From Chitinophaga pinensis (GTDB lineage Bacteria > Bacteroidota > Bacteroidia > Chitinophagales > Chitinophagaceae): 64,000 nucleotides of DNA. The translations under genes and the position numbers were made by a program. The notes beneath the pieces were generated by a model. It ran no database searches. It saw only the letters and a list, made by a program, of their open reading frames with translations, and was not told the DNA's origin. The first letter of the stretch is position 1, and every line of letters starts with the position of its first letter. The DNA is taken from assembly GCA_945865295.1 (NCBI GenBank), contig CAMBDE010000001.1:1-64000 (forward strand), read 5' to 3'. This document shows, in pieces, positions 19,560-29,070 of this stretch.

Positions 19560-20963
19560 ATGGGGAATACATTATTCGGAAAAATTTGGGACAAGCATGT
19601 GGTCAAGCAAATTCAAGATGGTCTATCGGTATTGTATATTGATAAACATTTTATTCATGAAGTGACGAGTCCGCAAGCATTTACTGGTATTGAAAAAAGA
19701 GGCGCAAGTATTTTTCGTCCAGCACAAATTGTGGCAACAGCAGATCACAATGTGCCCACTATAAATCAGCATTTACCTATTGCCGATCAGCTATCTCGTT
19801 TTCAGGTAGACACATTGATTGACAATTGTGCAAAGCATGGCGTGACATTATACGGACTAGGACATCCGAACCAAGGGATTGTGCATGTGATAGGACCAGA
19901 ATTAGGAATCACGCAACCAGGCATGACCATTGTATGTGGAGACAGTCACACGTCTACACATGGTGCGTTTGGATCGGTGGCATTTGGTATTGGCACAAGT
20001 GAAGTAGAAATGGTTTTTGCAGCACAATGTATTATGCAAACTAAGCCAAAATCAATGCGCATCAATATCGAAGGCCTATTGAATCAAGGCGTGGTATCAA
20101 AAGATATTATTTTATACATCATTGCAAAAATATCTGCAAGTGGTGCAACAGGATATTTTGTAGAATATGCAGGATCCGCCATTCGTGCATTGAGCATGGA
20201 AGCAAGAATGACTATTTGTAATATGAGTATCGAGATGGGTGCGCGCGGAGGCATGATTGCACCAGACCAAACCACTTTTGATTATATCCAAGGAAGAATG
20301 TTTGCACCAAAGGGCGCAGACTGGGAGCAACAATTAACGGAATGGGAAACATTGTACAGCGATGCAGAGGCACATTTTGATATGGAAATTCATATTGATG
20401 CAGCAGACATTGAACCAATGATCACTTACGGAACCAATCCTGGTATGGGCTTATCGGTAACTGGTGCTTTGCCTACGATGGAAAGTTTTGCAGACGCCAC
20501 AGAAAAACAAAATTATGAGAAGGCATTAAAGTACATGGGCTTAACAGCAGGACAAAGTTTATTAGGTATGCCAGTACAAAATGTATTCATTGGGTCTTGT
20601 ACCAATTCAAGAATCGAAGATTTTAGATTGGTGGCAAATATTATTAAAGGCAAACAAAAAGATCCAGCAGTGAAAACATTGATTGTGCCAGGCTCGCAGG
20701 AAGTTGCCAAGCAAATTAAGCAAGAGGGATTAGATAAAATATTTGAAGCAGCAGGTATTGAAATTAGACAAGCAGGATGTAGTGCTTGTTTAGGTATGAA
20801 CGAAGATAAAATACCTGCAGGAGAATATTGCGTGAGCACGAGTAACAGAAATTTTGAAGGACGACAGGGTGCGGGAGCAAGAACCATGCTAGTGAGCCCG
20901 CTTACAGCAGCAGCGGCATTATTAACAGGCAAGATCACAGACATTAGAACCTTATTAAATTAA
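19560..20963 (+). CDS. leuC: 3-isopropylmalate dehydratase large subunit
   Basis: [84 protein letters not shown]. Confidence 0.98.
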   Translation: MGNTLFGKIWDKHVVKQIQDGLSVLYIDKHFIHEVTSPQAFTGIEKRGASIFRPAQIVATADHNVPTINQHLPIADQLSRFQVDTLIDNCAKHGVTLYGLGHPNQGIVHVIGPELGITQPGMTIVCGDSHTSTHGAFGSVAFGIGTSEVEMVFAAQCIMQTKPKSMRINIEGLLNQGVVSKDIILYIIAKISASGATGYFVEYAGSAIRALSMEARMTICNMSIEMGARGGMIAPDQTTFDYIQGRMFAPKGADWEQQLTEWETLYSDAEAHFDMEIHIDAADIEPMITYGTNPGMGLSVTGALPTMESFADATEKQNYEKALKYMGLTAGQSLLGMPVQNVFIGSCTNSRIEDFRLVANIIKGKQKDPAVKTLIVPGSQEVAKQIKQEGLDKIFEAAGIEIRQAGCSACLGMNEDKIPAGEYCVSTSNRNFEGRQGAGARTMLVSPLTAAAALLTGKITDIRTLLN

Positions 20964-20995
20964 AAGTTAAAGACGAACTATAGAATCATAGACAT

Positions 20996-21595
20996 ATGCA
21001 ATCATTACAAACTATTAGGAGCAAATTTATTCCACTACGTATCGAGAATATTGATACGGATCAGATTATTCCTGCGCGTTTTTTAAAAGCCACGACGAAA
21101 GATGGTTTTGGTAAAAATTTATTTAGAGACTGGAGATATGAAAATGATGATGAGACAAATCCAAAAGCAGATTTTGTTTTGAATCAAGCACAATACAGTG
21201 GTGCTATATTAGTCGCAGCAAAGAATTTTGGATGTGGTTCATCAAGAGAGCATGCAGCATGGTCTATTTTAGATTATGGTTTTAAGGTAGTCGTGTCTAG
21301 CTTTTTTGCAGATATTTTTAAAAACAATGCTTTGAACAATGGTGTATTGCCAGTGACGGTAAGTGATGCATTTTTACAACAAATTTTTGCACAGGGTCCT
21401 AATGATACTTTATCCATTGATTTAGCAGCACAAACCATCACCATTGATGCAACAGGCGCAGTGGAAACATTTGAAATCAATGCCTATAAAAAAACTTGTT
21501 TGTTGAATGGCTATGATGACATTGACTATCTATTAAGCATGAGAGCAGAGATTGCAGCATTTGAAGCAAAAAATAAAAACTATAACCTATCATAA
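20996..21595 (+). CDS. leuD: 3-isopropylmalate dehydratase small subunit
   Basis: [55 protein letters not shown]. Confidence 0.98.
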   Translation: MQSLQTIRSKFIPLRIENIDTDQIIPARFLKATTKDGFGKNLFRDWRYENDDETNPKADFVLNQAQYSGAILVAAKNFGCGSSREHAAWSILDYGFKVVVSSFFADIFKNNALNNGVLPVTVSDAFLQQIFAQGPNDTLSIDLAAQTITIDATGAVETFEINAYKKTCLLNGYDDIDYLLSMRAEIAAFEAKNKNYNLS

Positions 21596-21599
21596 TAGT

Positions 21600-22715
21600 A
21601 TGGAAAAGAAAATTGCGGTGATATTGGGAGATGGCATTGGTCCAGAAGTAACCCATCAGTCTATTAAAGTGTTGAACATGATTGCAAAACAATATGGTCA
21701 TCAGTTTAGTTATGAGTATGGTTTGATGGGCGCGGTGGCCATAGACGAAACGGGTAATCCTTTGCCAGACGAAACTATTGCTATATGTAAAAATAGTGAT
21801 GCCATTTTATTTGGCGCCATTGGTGATCCAAAATATGACAATGACCCAACAGCTAAAGTAAGACCAGAGCAGGGCTTATTAAAATTGCGTAAGGAGTTAC
21901 AATTGTTTGCGAATATCCGTCCGGTAAAAACCTATCCTTCTTTACAACACTTGTCACCGTTAAAAGCCAAGTATTTAGAAGAGGTTGACTTTGTTATTTT
22001 CAGAGAGTTAACTGGGGGAATTTATTTTGGTGCAAAATCACTCAGCGAAGACGGCACAGTGGCTAAAGACGATTGTTCTTATAGTGTGATGGAGATAGAA
22101 CGTGTAGCACATTTAGCATTTCAGTATGCGCAAAAAAGAAAACAACATCTAACATTGATCGATAAAGCCAATGTATTAGAAACATCTAGACTATGGCGCA
22201 AAGTCGTGCAAGCAATTGCAAAAGAATACAATGATGTGCAAGTAGATTATTTATTTGTAGACAATGCAGCCATGCAAATTATATTAAACCCTGCACAGTT
22301 TGATGTGGTGTTAACAGAAAATTTATTTGGTGATATTTTAAGCGACGAAGCATCCGTATTAGCTGGTTCTTTGGGCTTATTGCCATCGGCATCAGTTGGT
22401 AATACAGCAGCTTTGTTTGAACCAATCCATGGTTCTTATCCGCAAGCAAAAGGGAAAGACATTGCCAATCCAATGGGCTCTATTTTATCAACTGCTATGT
22501 TATTAGATCATTTTGGATTAACTGAAGAAGCTGTTAGTGTGCGCACTGCAGTGGACTGGTGTTTGAATAATGGGTTTGTGACAAAAGATATAGACAGTAG
22601 TAATAGTTATACGACTACAGCCATTGGTGATATGGTATCAGAATTTATTGAACGACACGCAAAGGGCGAAAAGCATCCTATTCATGAACGTTTACATAAA
22701 TCAACAATAATATAA
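21600..22715 (+). CDS. leuB: 3-isopropylmalate dehydrogenase
   Basis: [46 protein letters not shown]; start set at 21600 to avoid overlap with leuD. Confidence 0.97.
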   Translation: MEKKIAVILGDGIGPEVTHQSIKVLNMIAKQYGHQFSYEYGLMGAVAIDETGNPLPDETIAICKNSDAILFGAIGDPKYDNDPTAKVRPEQGLLKLRKELQLFANIRPVKTYPSLQHLSPLKAKYLEEVDFVIFRELTGGIYFGAKSLSEDGTVAKDDCSYSVMEIERVAHLAFQYAQKRKQHLTLIDKANVLETSRLWRKVVQAIAKEYNDVQVDYLFVDNAAMQIILNPAQFDVVLTENLFGDILSDEASVLAGSLGLLPSASVGNTAALFEPIHGSYPQAKGKDIANPMGSILSTAMLLDHFGLTEEAVSVRTAVDWCLNNGFVTKDIDSSNSYTTTAIGDMVSEFIERHAKGEKHPIHERLHKSTII

Positions 22716-22720
22716 ACTTT

Positions 22721-24400
22721 ATGGAACTTAATAAATATTCAAAGACCATCACATTAGATACAACGCAACCCGCTGCGCAGGCGATGTTTTATGGTATAGG
22801 ACTAACCGATGAAGATTTGCATAAGGCACAAGTAGGTATTGTAAGTATGGGTTTTGATGGCAATACTTGTAATATGCATTTGAATGACTTAGCTGCAGAT
22901 ATTAAAAAAAGTATTTGGGAAAATAATTTAGTGGGATTGACCTTTCACACCATTGGTGTGAGTGATGGCATGAGTAATGGAACACCGGGTATGCGTTTTT
23001 CGCTAGTGAGTAGAGATGTGATTGCAGATAGTATTGAAACTGTTTGTGGCGCACAATATTATGATGGATTGATTGCAGTGCCAGGCTGTGATAAAAATAT
23101 GCCAGGATCAATTATTGCGATGGGAAGATTGAACCGCCCATCGATTATGATTTATGGTGGCACTATTGCACCAGGACATTATAAAGGACAAGACTTAAAT
23201 ATTGTTTCTGCATTTGAAGCATTAGGACAAAAATTAGCAGGACAATTAGATGAAGCAGATTTTCAAGGTATCATTAAACATGCATGTCCGGGGGCTGGCG
23301 CATGTGGTGGGATGTATACTGCGAATACGATGGCTGCAGCGATTGAGGCATTGGGTATGAGTTTACCCTACTCTTCTTCTAACCCTGCATTGAGCGAAGC
23401 CAAGCAACAAGAATGTAAGGATGCAGGAAAAGCCATTCGATATTTATTAGAAAAAGACATTAAGCCAAAAGACATCATGACGCGCAAAGCATTTGAAAAT
23501 GCGATTGCACTGATCATGGTATTGGGAGGTAGCACCAATGCGGTATTGCATATGATTGCTATGGCAAAAAGTGTAGATGTAAGTATTACGCAAGACGATT
23601 TCCAAACAATTAGTGATAAAACGCCGGTCTTAGCAGACTTTAAACCGTCTGGAAAATATTTAATGCAGGACTTGCATCAATATGGCGGTGTACCAGCAGT
23701 CATGAAATACATGTTGGCGCAAGGATGGTTGCATGGAGATTGTTTAACTGTTACTGGGAAAACCCTTGCCGAAAATTTAGCGACTGTTCCTGATTTAGAT
23801 TTTGATCAACAAAAAATTATTCTTCCAAAAGAAAATCCAATCAAAGCAACGGGTCATTTACAAATTATGTATGGCAATTTAGCAACGGGGGGGAGTGTGG
23901 CAAAAATTTCTGGAAAAGAAGGCGATTTATTTGAAGGACCGGCACGCGTATTTGATGGAGAGCAATCCTTGATTGAAGGCATCAATACAGGAAAAATTAA
24001 AGAAGGGGATGTGGTGGTGATTAAAAATGTAGGACCTGTTGGTGCACCAGGTATGCCCGAGATGTTAAAACCAACTTCGGCCATCATTGGTGCGGGCTTA
24101 GGAAAATCAGTGGCACTTATCACAGACGGAAGATTCAGTGGAGGCACACATGGCTTTGTGGTAGGACATATCACACCTGAAGCTTATAAAGGAGGATTGA
24201 TTGCATTGGTGCAAGACAATGACATCATTGAATTGAGTGTGCAAAAACATACCATGACTTTAAAAGTAGCCGAAGCAATTATTGAACAAAGAAGAGCGGC
24301 TTATCAACAACCTGCATTAAAAGCAACAAAAGGGATATTATTTAAATACGCAAGATTGGTCAAGGACGCAAGTGAAGGATGTGTAACTGACCAGGATTAA
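22721..24400 (+). CDS. ilvD: Dihydroxy-acid dehydratase
   Basis: [58 protein letters not shown]. Confidence 0.98.
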   Translation: MELNKYSKTITLDTTQPAAQAMFYGIGLTDEDLHKAQVGIVSMGFDGNTCNMHLNDLAADIKKSIWENNLVGLTFHTIGVSDGMSNGTPGMRFSLVSRDVIADSIETVCGAQYYDGLIAVPGCDKNMPGSIIAMGRLNRPSIMIYGGTIAPGHYKGQDLNIVSAFEALGQKLAGQLDEADFQGIIKHACPGAGACGGMYTANTMAAAIEALGMSLPYSSSNPALSEAKQQECKDAGKAIRYLLEKDIKPKDIMTRKAFENAIALIMVLGGSTNAVLHMIAMAKSVDVSITQDDFQTISDKTPVLADFKPSGKYLMQDLHQYGGVPAVMKYMLAQGWLHGDCLTVTGKTLAENLATVPDLDFDQQKIILPKENPIKATGHLQIMYGNLATGGSVAKISGKEGDLFEGPARVFDGEQSLIEGINTGKIKEGDVVVIKNVGPVGAPGMPEMLKPTSAIIGAGLGKSVALITDGRFSGGTHGFVVGHITPEAYKGGLIALVQDNDIIELSVQKHTMTLKVAEAIIEQRRAAYQQPALKATKGILFKYARLVKDASEGCVTDQD

Positions 24401-24407
24401 AAATTGT

Positions 24408-26108
24408 ATGATGGAAACAAAACAACTTACAGGATCAAAAGCATTACTAGAAGCATGTATTGCAGAAGGCGTAGATACCATATTTGGTTATCCGGGTGGA
24501 GCGATCATGCCTATTTATGATGCATTGTATGATTATACAGAAAAATTAAAGCATGTACTTGTAAGACATGAGCAAGGCGGGATTCATGCTGGACAAGGTT
24601 ATGCAAGAACATCGAGTAAAGTGGGTGTGGTGTTTGCAACAAGCGGACCAGGTGCAACCAATTTAGTGACTGGACTAGCAGATGCAATGATTGATAGCAC
24701 ACCATTGGTTTGTATTACTGGACAAGTGTTCGCACATTTATTAGGAACAGATGCATTTCAGGAAACAGATATCATCAATATCACGATGCCTGTGACAAAA
24801 TGGAATTATCAAATCACAGATGCGACAGAGATCCCACATATATTAGCCAAAGCTTTTTATTTAGCAAAAACTGGAAGACCAGGACCCGTATTAATTGATA
24901 TCACTAAGAATGCACAATTTCAATCCTTCGATTATCAAGGGTACACTGTGTGCAATCATGTAAGATCTTACCGACCAAAACCCATCATCCGAAAAGAATA
25001 TATCAATGAAGCAGTGCAACTTATTAATGAAGCAAAAAAACCATTGGTAATTTTTGGACAGGGTGTGATTTTAGGAAATGCAGAAAATGAGTTTAAGGAA
25101 TTTATAGAAAAATCTGGTATGCCAGCGGCATGGACCATTTTAGCATTGAGTGCAATGCCAACAGATCATCCGCAAAACGTAGGTATGCTTGGGATGCATG
25201 GCAACTATGGTCCAAATGTATTGACTAATGAATGTGATGTATTGATTGCAGTGGGGATGCGTTTTGACGATCGTGTGACAGGAAGATTGGATAAGTACGC
25301 GAAGCAAGCAAAAATTATTCATCTAGATATTGATCCATCCGAGATTGATAAAAATTTATTGGCCCATGTGGGTGTATGGGGTGACTGTAAAGAAACCCTA
25401 CCCTTATTAACTGAGGGCATCGAACAAAAAGATAGAAGCGAGTGGTTACAAGTTTTTGCTGGATATGCAAAAGAAGAATACGAGCAATGCATCAAAGACG
25501 AGATGCATCCTAGCAGTGAAGAAATGACGATGGCCGAAGTGATTCATGCGGTGAATGAAATTACAAAAGGAGATGCCGTGATGGTGACCGACGTGGGACA
25601 ACATCAGATGGTGACTTGTAGGTATGCAAAATTTAATCAAACAAGAAGCAATGTGACATCGGGTGGATTGGGTACCATGGGATTTGGATTGCCAGCAGCC
25701 ATTGGTGCCAAGTTTGGCGCACCAGAAAGAACAGTCATTGCAGTCATTGGAGATGGCGGCATACAAATGACTTTACAAGAATTTGGTACCATCATGCAAA
25801 CGGGCATCAATGTGAAAGTGATGATTTTAAACAATCAATTTTTAGGGATGGTGCGTCAGTGGCAGCAATTGTTCATGGACAAGCGCTACAGTTTTGTGGA
25901 TATAGAAAGCCCTGATTATGTGATGCTCGCTAATTCCTATAAGATAGCAGCAGCAAAAGTTAGCAAGCGTGAAGACCTAGTGTCTGCAGTCACAAAGATG
26001 TTAGCACATCCAGGGTCTTATGTATTAGAGGTGATGGTGGGTAAGGAAAACAATGTATTCCCAATGGTACCACAGGGGTGCTCGGTCTCTGAAATCAGAT
26101 TGAAGTAA
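24408..26108 (+). CDS. ilvB: Acetolactate synthase large subunit
   Basis: FGYPGGAIMPIYDAL, VFATSGPGATNLVTGLADAMIDSTPLVCITGQV, ThDP region GDGGIQMTLQEFGT. Confidence 0.97.
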   Translation: MMETKQLTGSKALLEACIAEGVDTIFGYPGGAIMPIYDALYDYTEKLKHVLVRHEQGGIHAGQGYARTSSKVGVVFATSGPGATNLVTGLADAMIDSTPLVCITGQVFAHLLGTDAFQETDIINITMPVTKWNYQITDATEIPHILAKAFYLAKTGRPGPVLIDITKNAQFQSFDYQGYTVCNHVRSYRPKPIIRKEYINEAVQLINEAKKPLVIFGQGVILGNAENEFKEFIEKSGMPAAWTILALSAMPTDHPQNVGMLGMHGNYGPNVLTNECDVLIAVGMRFDDRVTGRLDKYAKQAKIIHLDIDPSEIDKNLLAHVGVWGDCKETLPLLTEGIEQKDRSEWLQVFAGYAKEEYEQCIKDEMHPSSEEMTMAEVIHAVNEITKGDAVMVTDVGQHQMVTCRYAKFNQTRSNVTSGGLGTMGFGLPAAIGAKFGAPERTVIAVIGDGGIQMTLQEFGTIMQTGINVKVMILNNQFLGMVRQWQQLFMDKRYSFVDIESPDYVMLANSYKIAAAKVSKREDLVSAVTKMLAHPGSYVLEVMVGKENNVFPMVPQGCSVSEIRLK

Positions 26109-26109
26109 A

Positions 26110-26180
26110 ATTCGACCGAATAAAATGAGGTCAAATATTATGACTACAACATTCGACCGAATAAAATGAGATCAAATATT
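26110..26180 (+). repeat. Two-copy 30-bp direct repeat between ilvB and ilvN
   Basis: ATTCGACCGAATAAAATGA(G/A)GTCAAATATT-type unit: ATTCGACCGAATAAAATGAGGTCAAATATT (26110-26139) and ATTCGACCGAATAAAATGAGATCAAATATT (26151-26180); one mismatch, offset 41 bp. Confidence 0.95.
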
Positions 26181-26196
26181 TTTATAAAGTAAAATT

Positions 26197-26793
26197 ATGG
26201 AAAACGAAAAACAAGAATTTACAATCACGGTGTATACCGAAAACCAAGTTGGTTTATTAAATCGTATTGCCATTATTTTTTCGAGAAGAAAAATAAATGT
26301 GGAGAGTTTAAATACCTCTCCTTCGGAAGTGCAAGGCATACACCGCTTTACCATCGTCGTGGTAGAGTCCAGAGATGTGGTGCTTAAAATTGTGCGACAA
26401 ATTGAAAAGCAGGTAGAAGTTTTAAAAGCCTACTATAATACCAACGATGAAATTGTATGGCAGGAATTGGCATTGTATAAAGTTTTATCGGATGAGATCA
26501 CAGAGAAAGTAAAAGTAGAAAGATTGTTGAGAGAGTTTGGCGCAAGAGCGGTGGCCATTAGAAAAGACTTTATTGTTTTTGAAACGACAGGGCATAGAGA
26601 GGAAACCAATAAATTAATGGAAGCATTGGTACCATTTGGTTTGGTAGAATTTGTAAGAAGCGCTAGAGTGGCCATTATTAAAGAAAGTGCAGGCTTTCAC
26701 GAAAAACTAAAAGACTTTGAAAAAAGAGAACCAGGAGACGAATTGGCAGAAAACGAATACTTAGGAAAAAGCGCGACAGTATTTACGATGTAA
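26197..26793 (+). CDS. ilvN: Acetolactate synthase small (regulatory, ACT) subunit
   Basis: EFTITVYTENQVGLLNRIAIIFSRRKINVESLNTSPSEVQGIHRFTIVV. Confidence 0.95.
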   Translation: MENEKQEFTITVYTENQVGLLNRIAIIFSRRKINVESLNTSPSEVQGIHRFTIVVVESRDVVLKIVRQIEKQVEVLKAYYNTNDEIVWQELALYKVLSDEITEKVKVERLLREFGARAVAIRKDFIVFETTGHREETNKLMEALVPFGLVEFVRSARVAIIKESAGFHEKLKDFEKREPGDELAENEYLGKSATVFTM

Positions 26794-26835
26794 AATTTTA
26801 AAAATTAATAAGCATTCATTAATGTATAAATGTAC

Positions 26836-26859
26836 AAACATATAAACATATAAACATAC
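26836..26859 (+). repeat. Three tandem 8-nt units in the ilvC leader
   Basis: AAACATAT AAACATAT AAACATAC within an AT-rich, G-depleted intergenic region. Confidence 0.7.
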
Positions 26860-26920
26860 AATTATACAAAAACACAAATAAATAAATAAACAAATATTCA
26901 ATTCATAAATTAAACAAATC

Positions 26921-27976
26921 ATGGCAAAATTAAATTTCGGAGGAACCGAAGAAAATGTGGTCACACGCGAAGAGTTTCCATTAACAAAAGCACAAGAAGT
27001 ATTAAAGAACGAAGTAGTTGCTGTGATTGGATATGGTGTGCAAGGACCAGGCCAAGCTATGAACCAAAAAGAAAATGGGGTAAATGTCATTGTTGGTCAA
27101 AGAAAAAATTCAAAATCATGGGATAAGGCCATTGCGGATGGATTTGTTCCAGGTCAAACCTTATTTGAAATAGAGGAAGCATTGGAGAAAGGCACCATTA
27201 TTTGTTATTTATTGAGCGACGCTGCGCAAATCGCTATGTGGCCAACAGTTAAGAAACACTTAACGCCTGGTAAGGCATTGTATTTCTCTCATGGCTTCGG
27301 CATCACTTATAAAGAGCAAACAGGTATCATACCTCCCACAGATGTGGATGTGATTTTGGTGGCACCAAAGGGATCAGGTACTTCTTTAAGAAGAATGTTT
27401 TTACAAGGACGTGGCTTGAATTCAAGTTACGCGATCTTCCAAGACGCCACTGGAAAAGCACATGACAGAGTCATTGCATTGGGTATTGCAGTTGGGTCTG
27501 GTTACTTATTTGAAACCAATTTCAAAAAAGAAGTGTATTCGGATTTAACTGGAGAGCGTGGCACATTGATGGGCGCGATTCAAGGTATTTTTGCAGCACA
27601 ATACGAAGTGTTAAGAAAGAACGGACATAGTCCCTCTGAATCTTTCAATGAAACAGTAGAAGAATTAACACAATCTTTAATGCCACTCGTTGCAGAAAAC
27701 GGAATGGATTGGATGTATGCCAACTGTTCAACAACAGCACAAAGAGGTGCATTGGATTGGTGGAAAAAATTTCGTGACGCTACTTTACCAGTGTTCACCG
27801 AATTATATGATAGCGTTGCTGCAGGAAAAGAGTCTGCACGTTCGATTGACTCTAATAGCAAATCAGATTACCGTGAGAAATTAGAAGTGGAATTAGCAGA
27901 ATTACATAATAGTGAAATGTGGCAGGCAGGAAAAACTGTAAGAAGTTTACGTCCAGAGAATCAGCCAGGAAAATAA
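26921..27976 (+). CDS. ilvC: Ketol-acid reductoisomerase
   Basis: EVVAVIGYGVQGPGQAMNQKENGVNVIVGQRK, LSDAAQIAMWPTV, YSDLTGERGTLMGAIQGIF. Confidence 0.96.
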   Translation: MAKLNFGGTEENVVTREEFPLTKAQEVLKNEVVAVIGYGVQGPGQAMNQKENGVNVIVGQRKNSKSWDKAIADGFVPGQTLFEIEEALEKGTIICYLLSDAAQIAMWPTVKKHLTPGKALYFSHGFGITYKEQTGIIPPTDVDVILVAPKGSGTSLRRMFLQGRGLNSSYAIFQDATGKAHDRVIALGIAVGSGYLFETNFKKEVYSDLTGERGTLMGAIQGIFAAQYEVLRKNGHSPSESFNETVEELTQSLMPLVAENGMDWMYANCSTTAQRGALDWWKKFRDATLPVFTELYDSVAAGKESARSIDSNSKSDYREKLEVELAELHNSEMWQAGKTVRSLRPENQPGK

Positions 27977-27993
27977 ATGCTGAAAAACAAGAA

Positions 27994-29019
27994 ATGAACG
28001 AAACTAAATTTGTAAACGATTCTGCGCTAGATATAGATGGAGCAATGCAAAGACTCAAGTCGGTGGTAACGCATACCCCATTAGAGTTCAATGCAAATCT
28101 ATCCAGAAAATATCAGTGCAAAGTTTATTTGAAAAGGGAAGACCTGCAAATTGTACGTTCTTATAAATTAAGAGGCGCTTACAATATGATGTGTCAACTT
28201 GCTCTGGAACAATTGGCAAAAGGGGTGGTGTGTGCTAGCGCAGGCAACCATGCACAAGGCTTTGCTTATAGCTGTAAACTTTTGCGAGTAAAAGGGGTGG
28301 TGTTTATGCCAATTTCAACACCAAAACTAAAGGTTGCACAAACAAAAATGTTTGGAGAAAATTTTGTTGAGGTAAAATTAGTGGGGAACTCATTTGATGA
28401 GACAGCAGTGGTAGCAAAAGCCTACACCACAGAATATGATTTGACGTTTATTCCACCATTTGATCATCCAGCTATTATTTCGGGACAAGCCACAGTTGGC
28501 GTTGAAATTTTAGAAGACCTTCCACAGTTCACCAAGGATGCATTGGATTATCTATTCTTACCAATTGGAGGAGGCGGATTGAGCGCAGGCGTAGGTGCTT
28601 ATTTTAAATCAACATCACCCAATACAAAGATCATTGGGATAGAGCCAGCAGGTGCGCCAAGTATGCATGCTGCAATGCAAGCAGGCCGTCCGGTTGAGTT
28701 AGATAATATAGATTATTTTGTAGATGGTGCTTCTGTAAAGCGTGTTGGTGATTATACTTTCGCCATCTGTAAAAATGTGTTGGATGAAGTACACTTGGTA
28801 CCAGTAGGTAAAATTTGCTCTACCATTTTAGAGATGTACAATGAGGAAGCAATGATTGTGGAGCCCGCAGGCGCCATGTCTCTTGCGGTACTAGATGCTT
28901 ATGCAGATCAGATTAAAGGAAAGCAAGTATTGTGCATTGTGAGTGGAGGCAATAATGATATCGCAAGAATACAAGAAATACAAGAGCGTTCTTTCATTTA
29001 TGAAGGCTTGAAAAACTAA
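27994..29019 (+). CDS. ilvA: Threonine dehydratase, catalytic domain only
   Basis: YLKREDLQIVRSYKLRGAYNMM, CASAGNHAQGFAYSC, PIGGGGLSAGVGAYF; start set at ATG 27994, downstream of the ilvC stop. Confidence 0.93.
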   Translation: MNETKFVNDSALDIDGAMQRLKSVVTHTPLEFNANLSRKYQCKVYLKREDLQIVRSYKLRGAYNMMCQLALEQLAKGVVCASAGNHAQGFAYSCKLLRVKGVVFMPISTPKLKVAQTKMFGENFVEVKLVGNSFDETAVVAKAYTTEYDLTFIPPFDHPAIISGQATVGVEILEDLPQFTKDALDYLFLPIGGGGLSAGVGAYFKSTSPNTKIIGIEPAGAPSMHAAMQAGRPVELDNIDYFVDGASVKRVGDYTFAICKNVLDEVHLVPVGKICSTILEMYNEEAMIVEPAGAMSLAVLDAYADQIKGKQVLCIVSGGNNDIARIQEIQERSFIYEGLKN

Positions 29020-29070
29020 TATATGACTTAACTTTGTGGTCATTTTATAGTACAAAGGAAAATAAATTAT

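Noticed and set aside
20084-20944. Minus-strand ORFs overlapping leuC (20084-20275, 20112-20333, 20212-20418, 20513-20944)
   Set aside because: Entirely antisense to conserved leuC and mutually overlapping in different frames; no independent support.
26110-26180. ilvB-ilvN direct repeat as a minimal CRISPR array
   Set aside because: Only two units, an 11-bp spacer and no cas genes; more like a local duplication or tandem regulatory site.
26761-27090. 109-aa minus-strand ORF across the ilvN-ilvC gap
   Set aside because: Arises from the AT-rich leader and antisense ilvC sequence; Tyr/Ile/Cys-rich translation with no recognisable motif.
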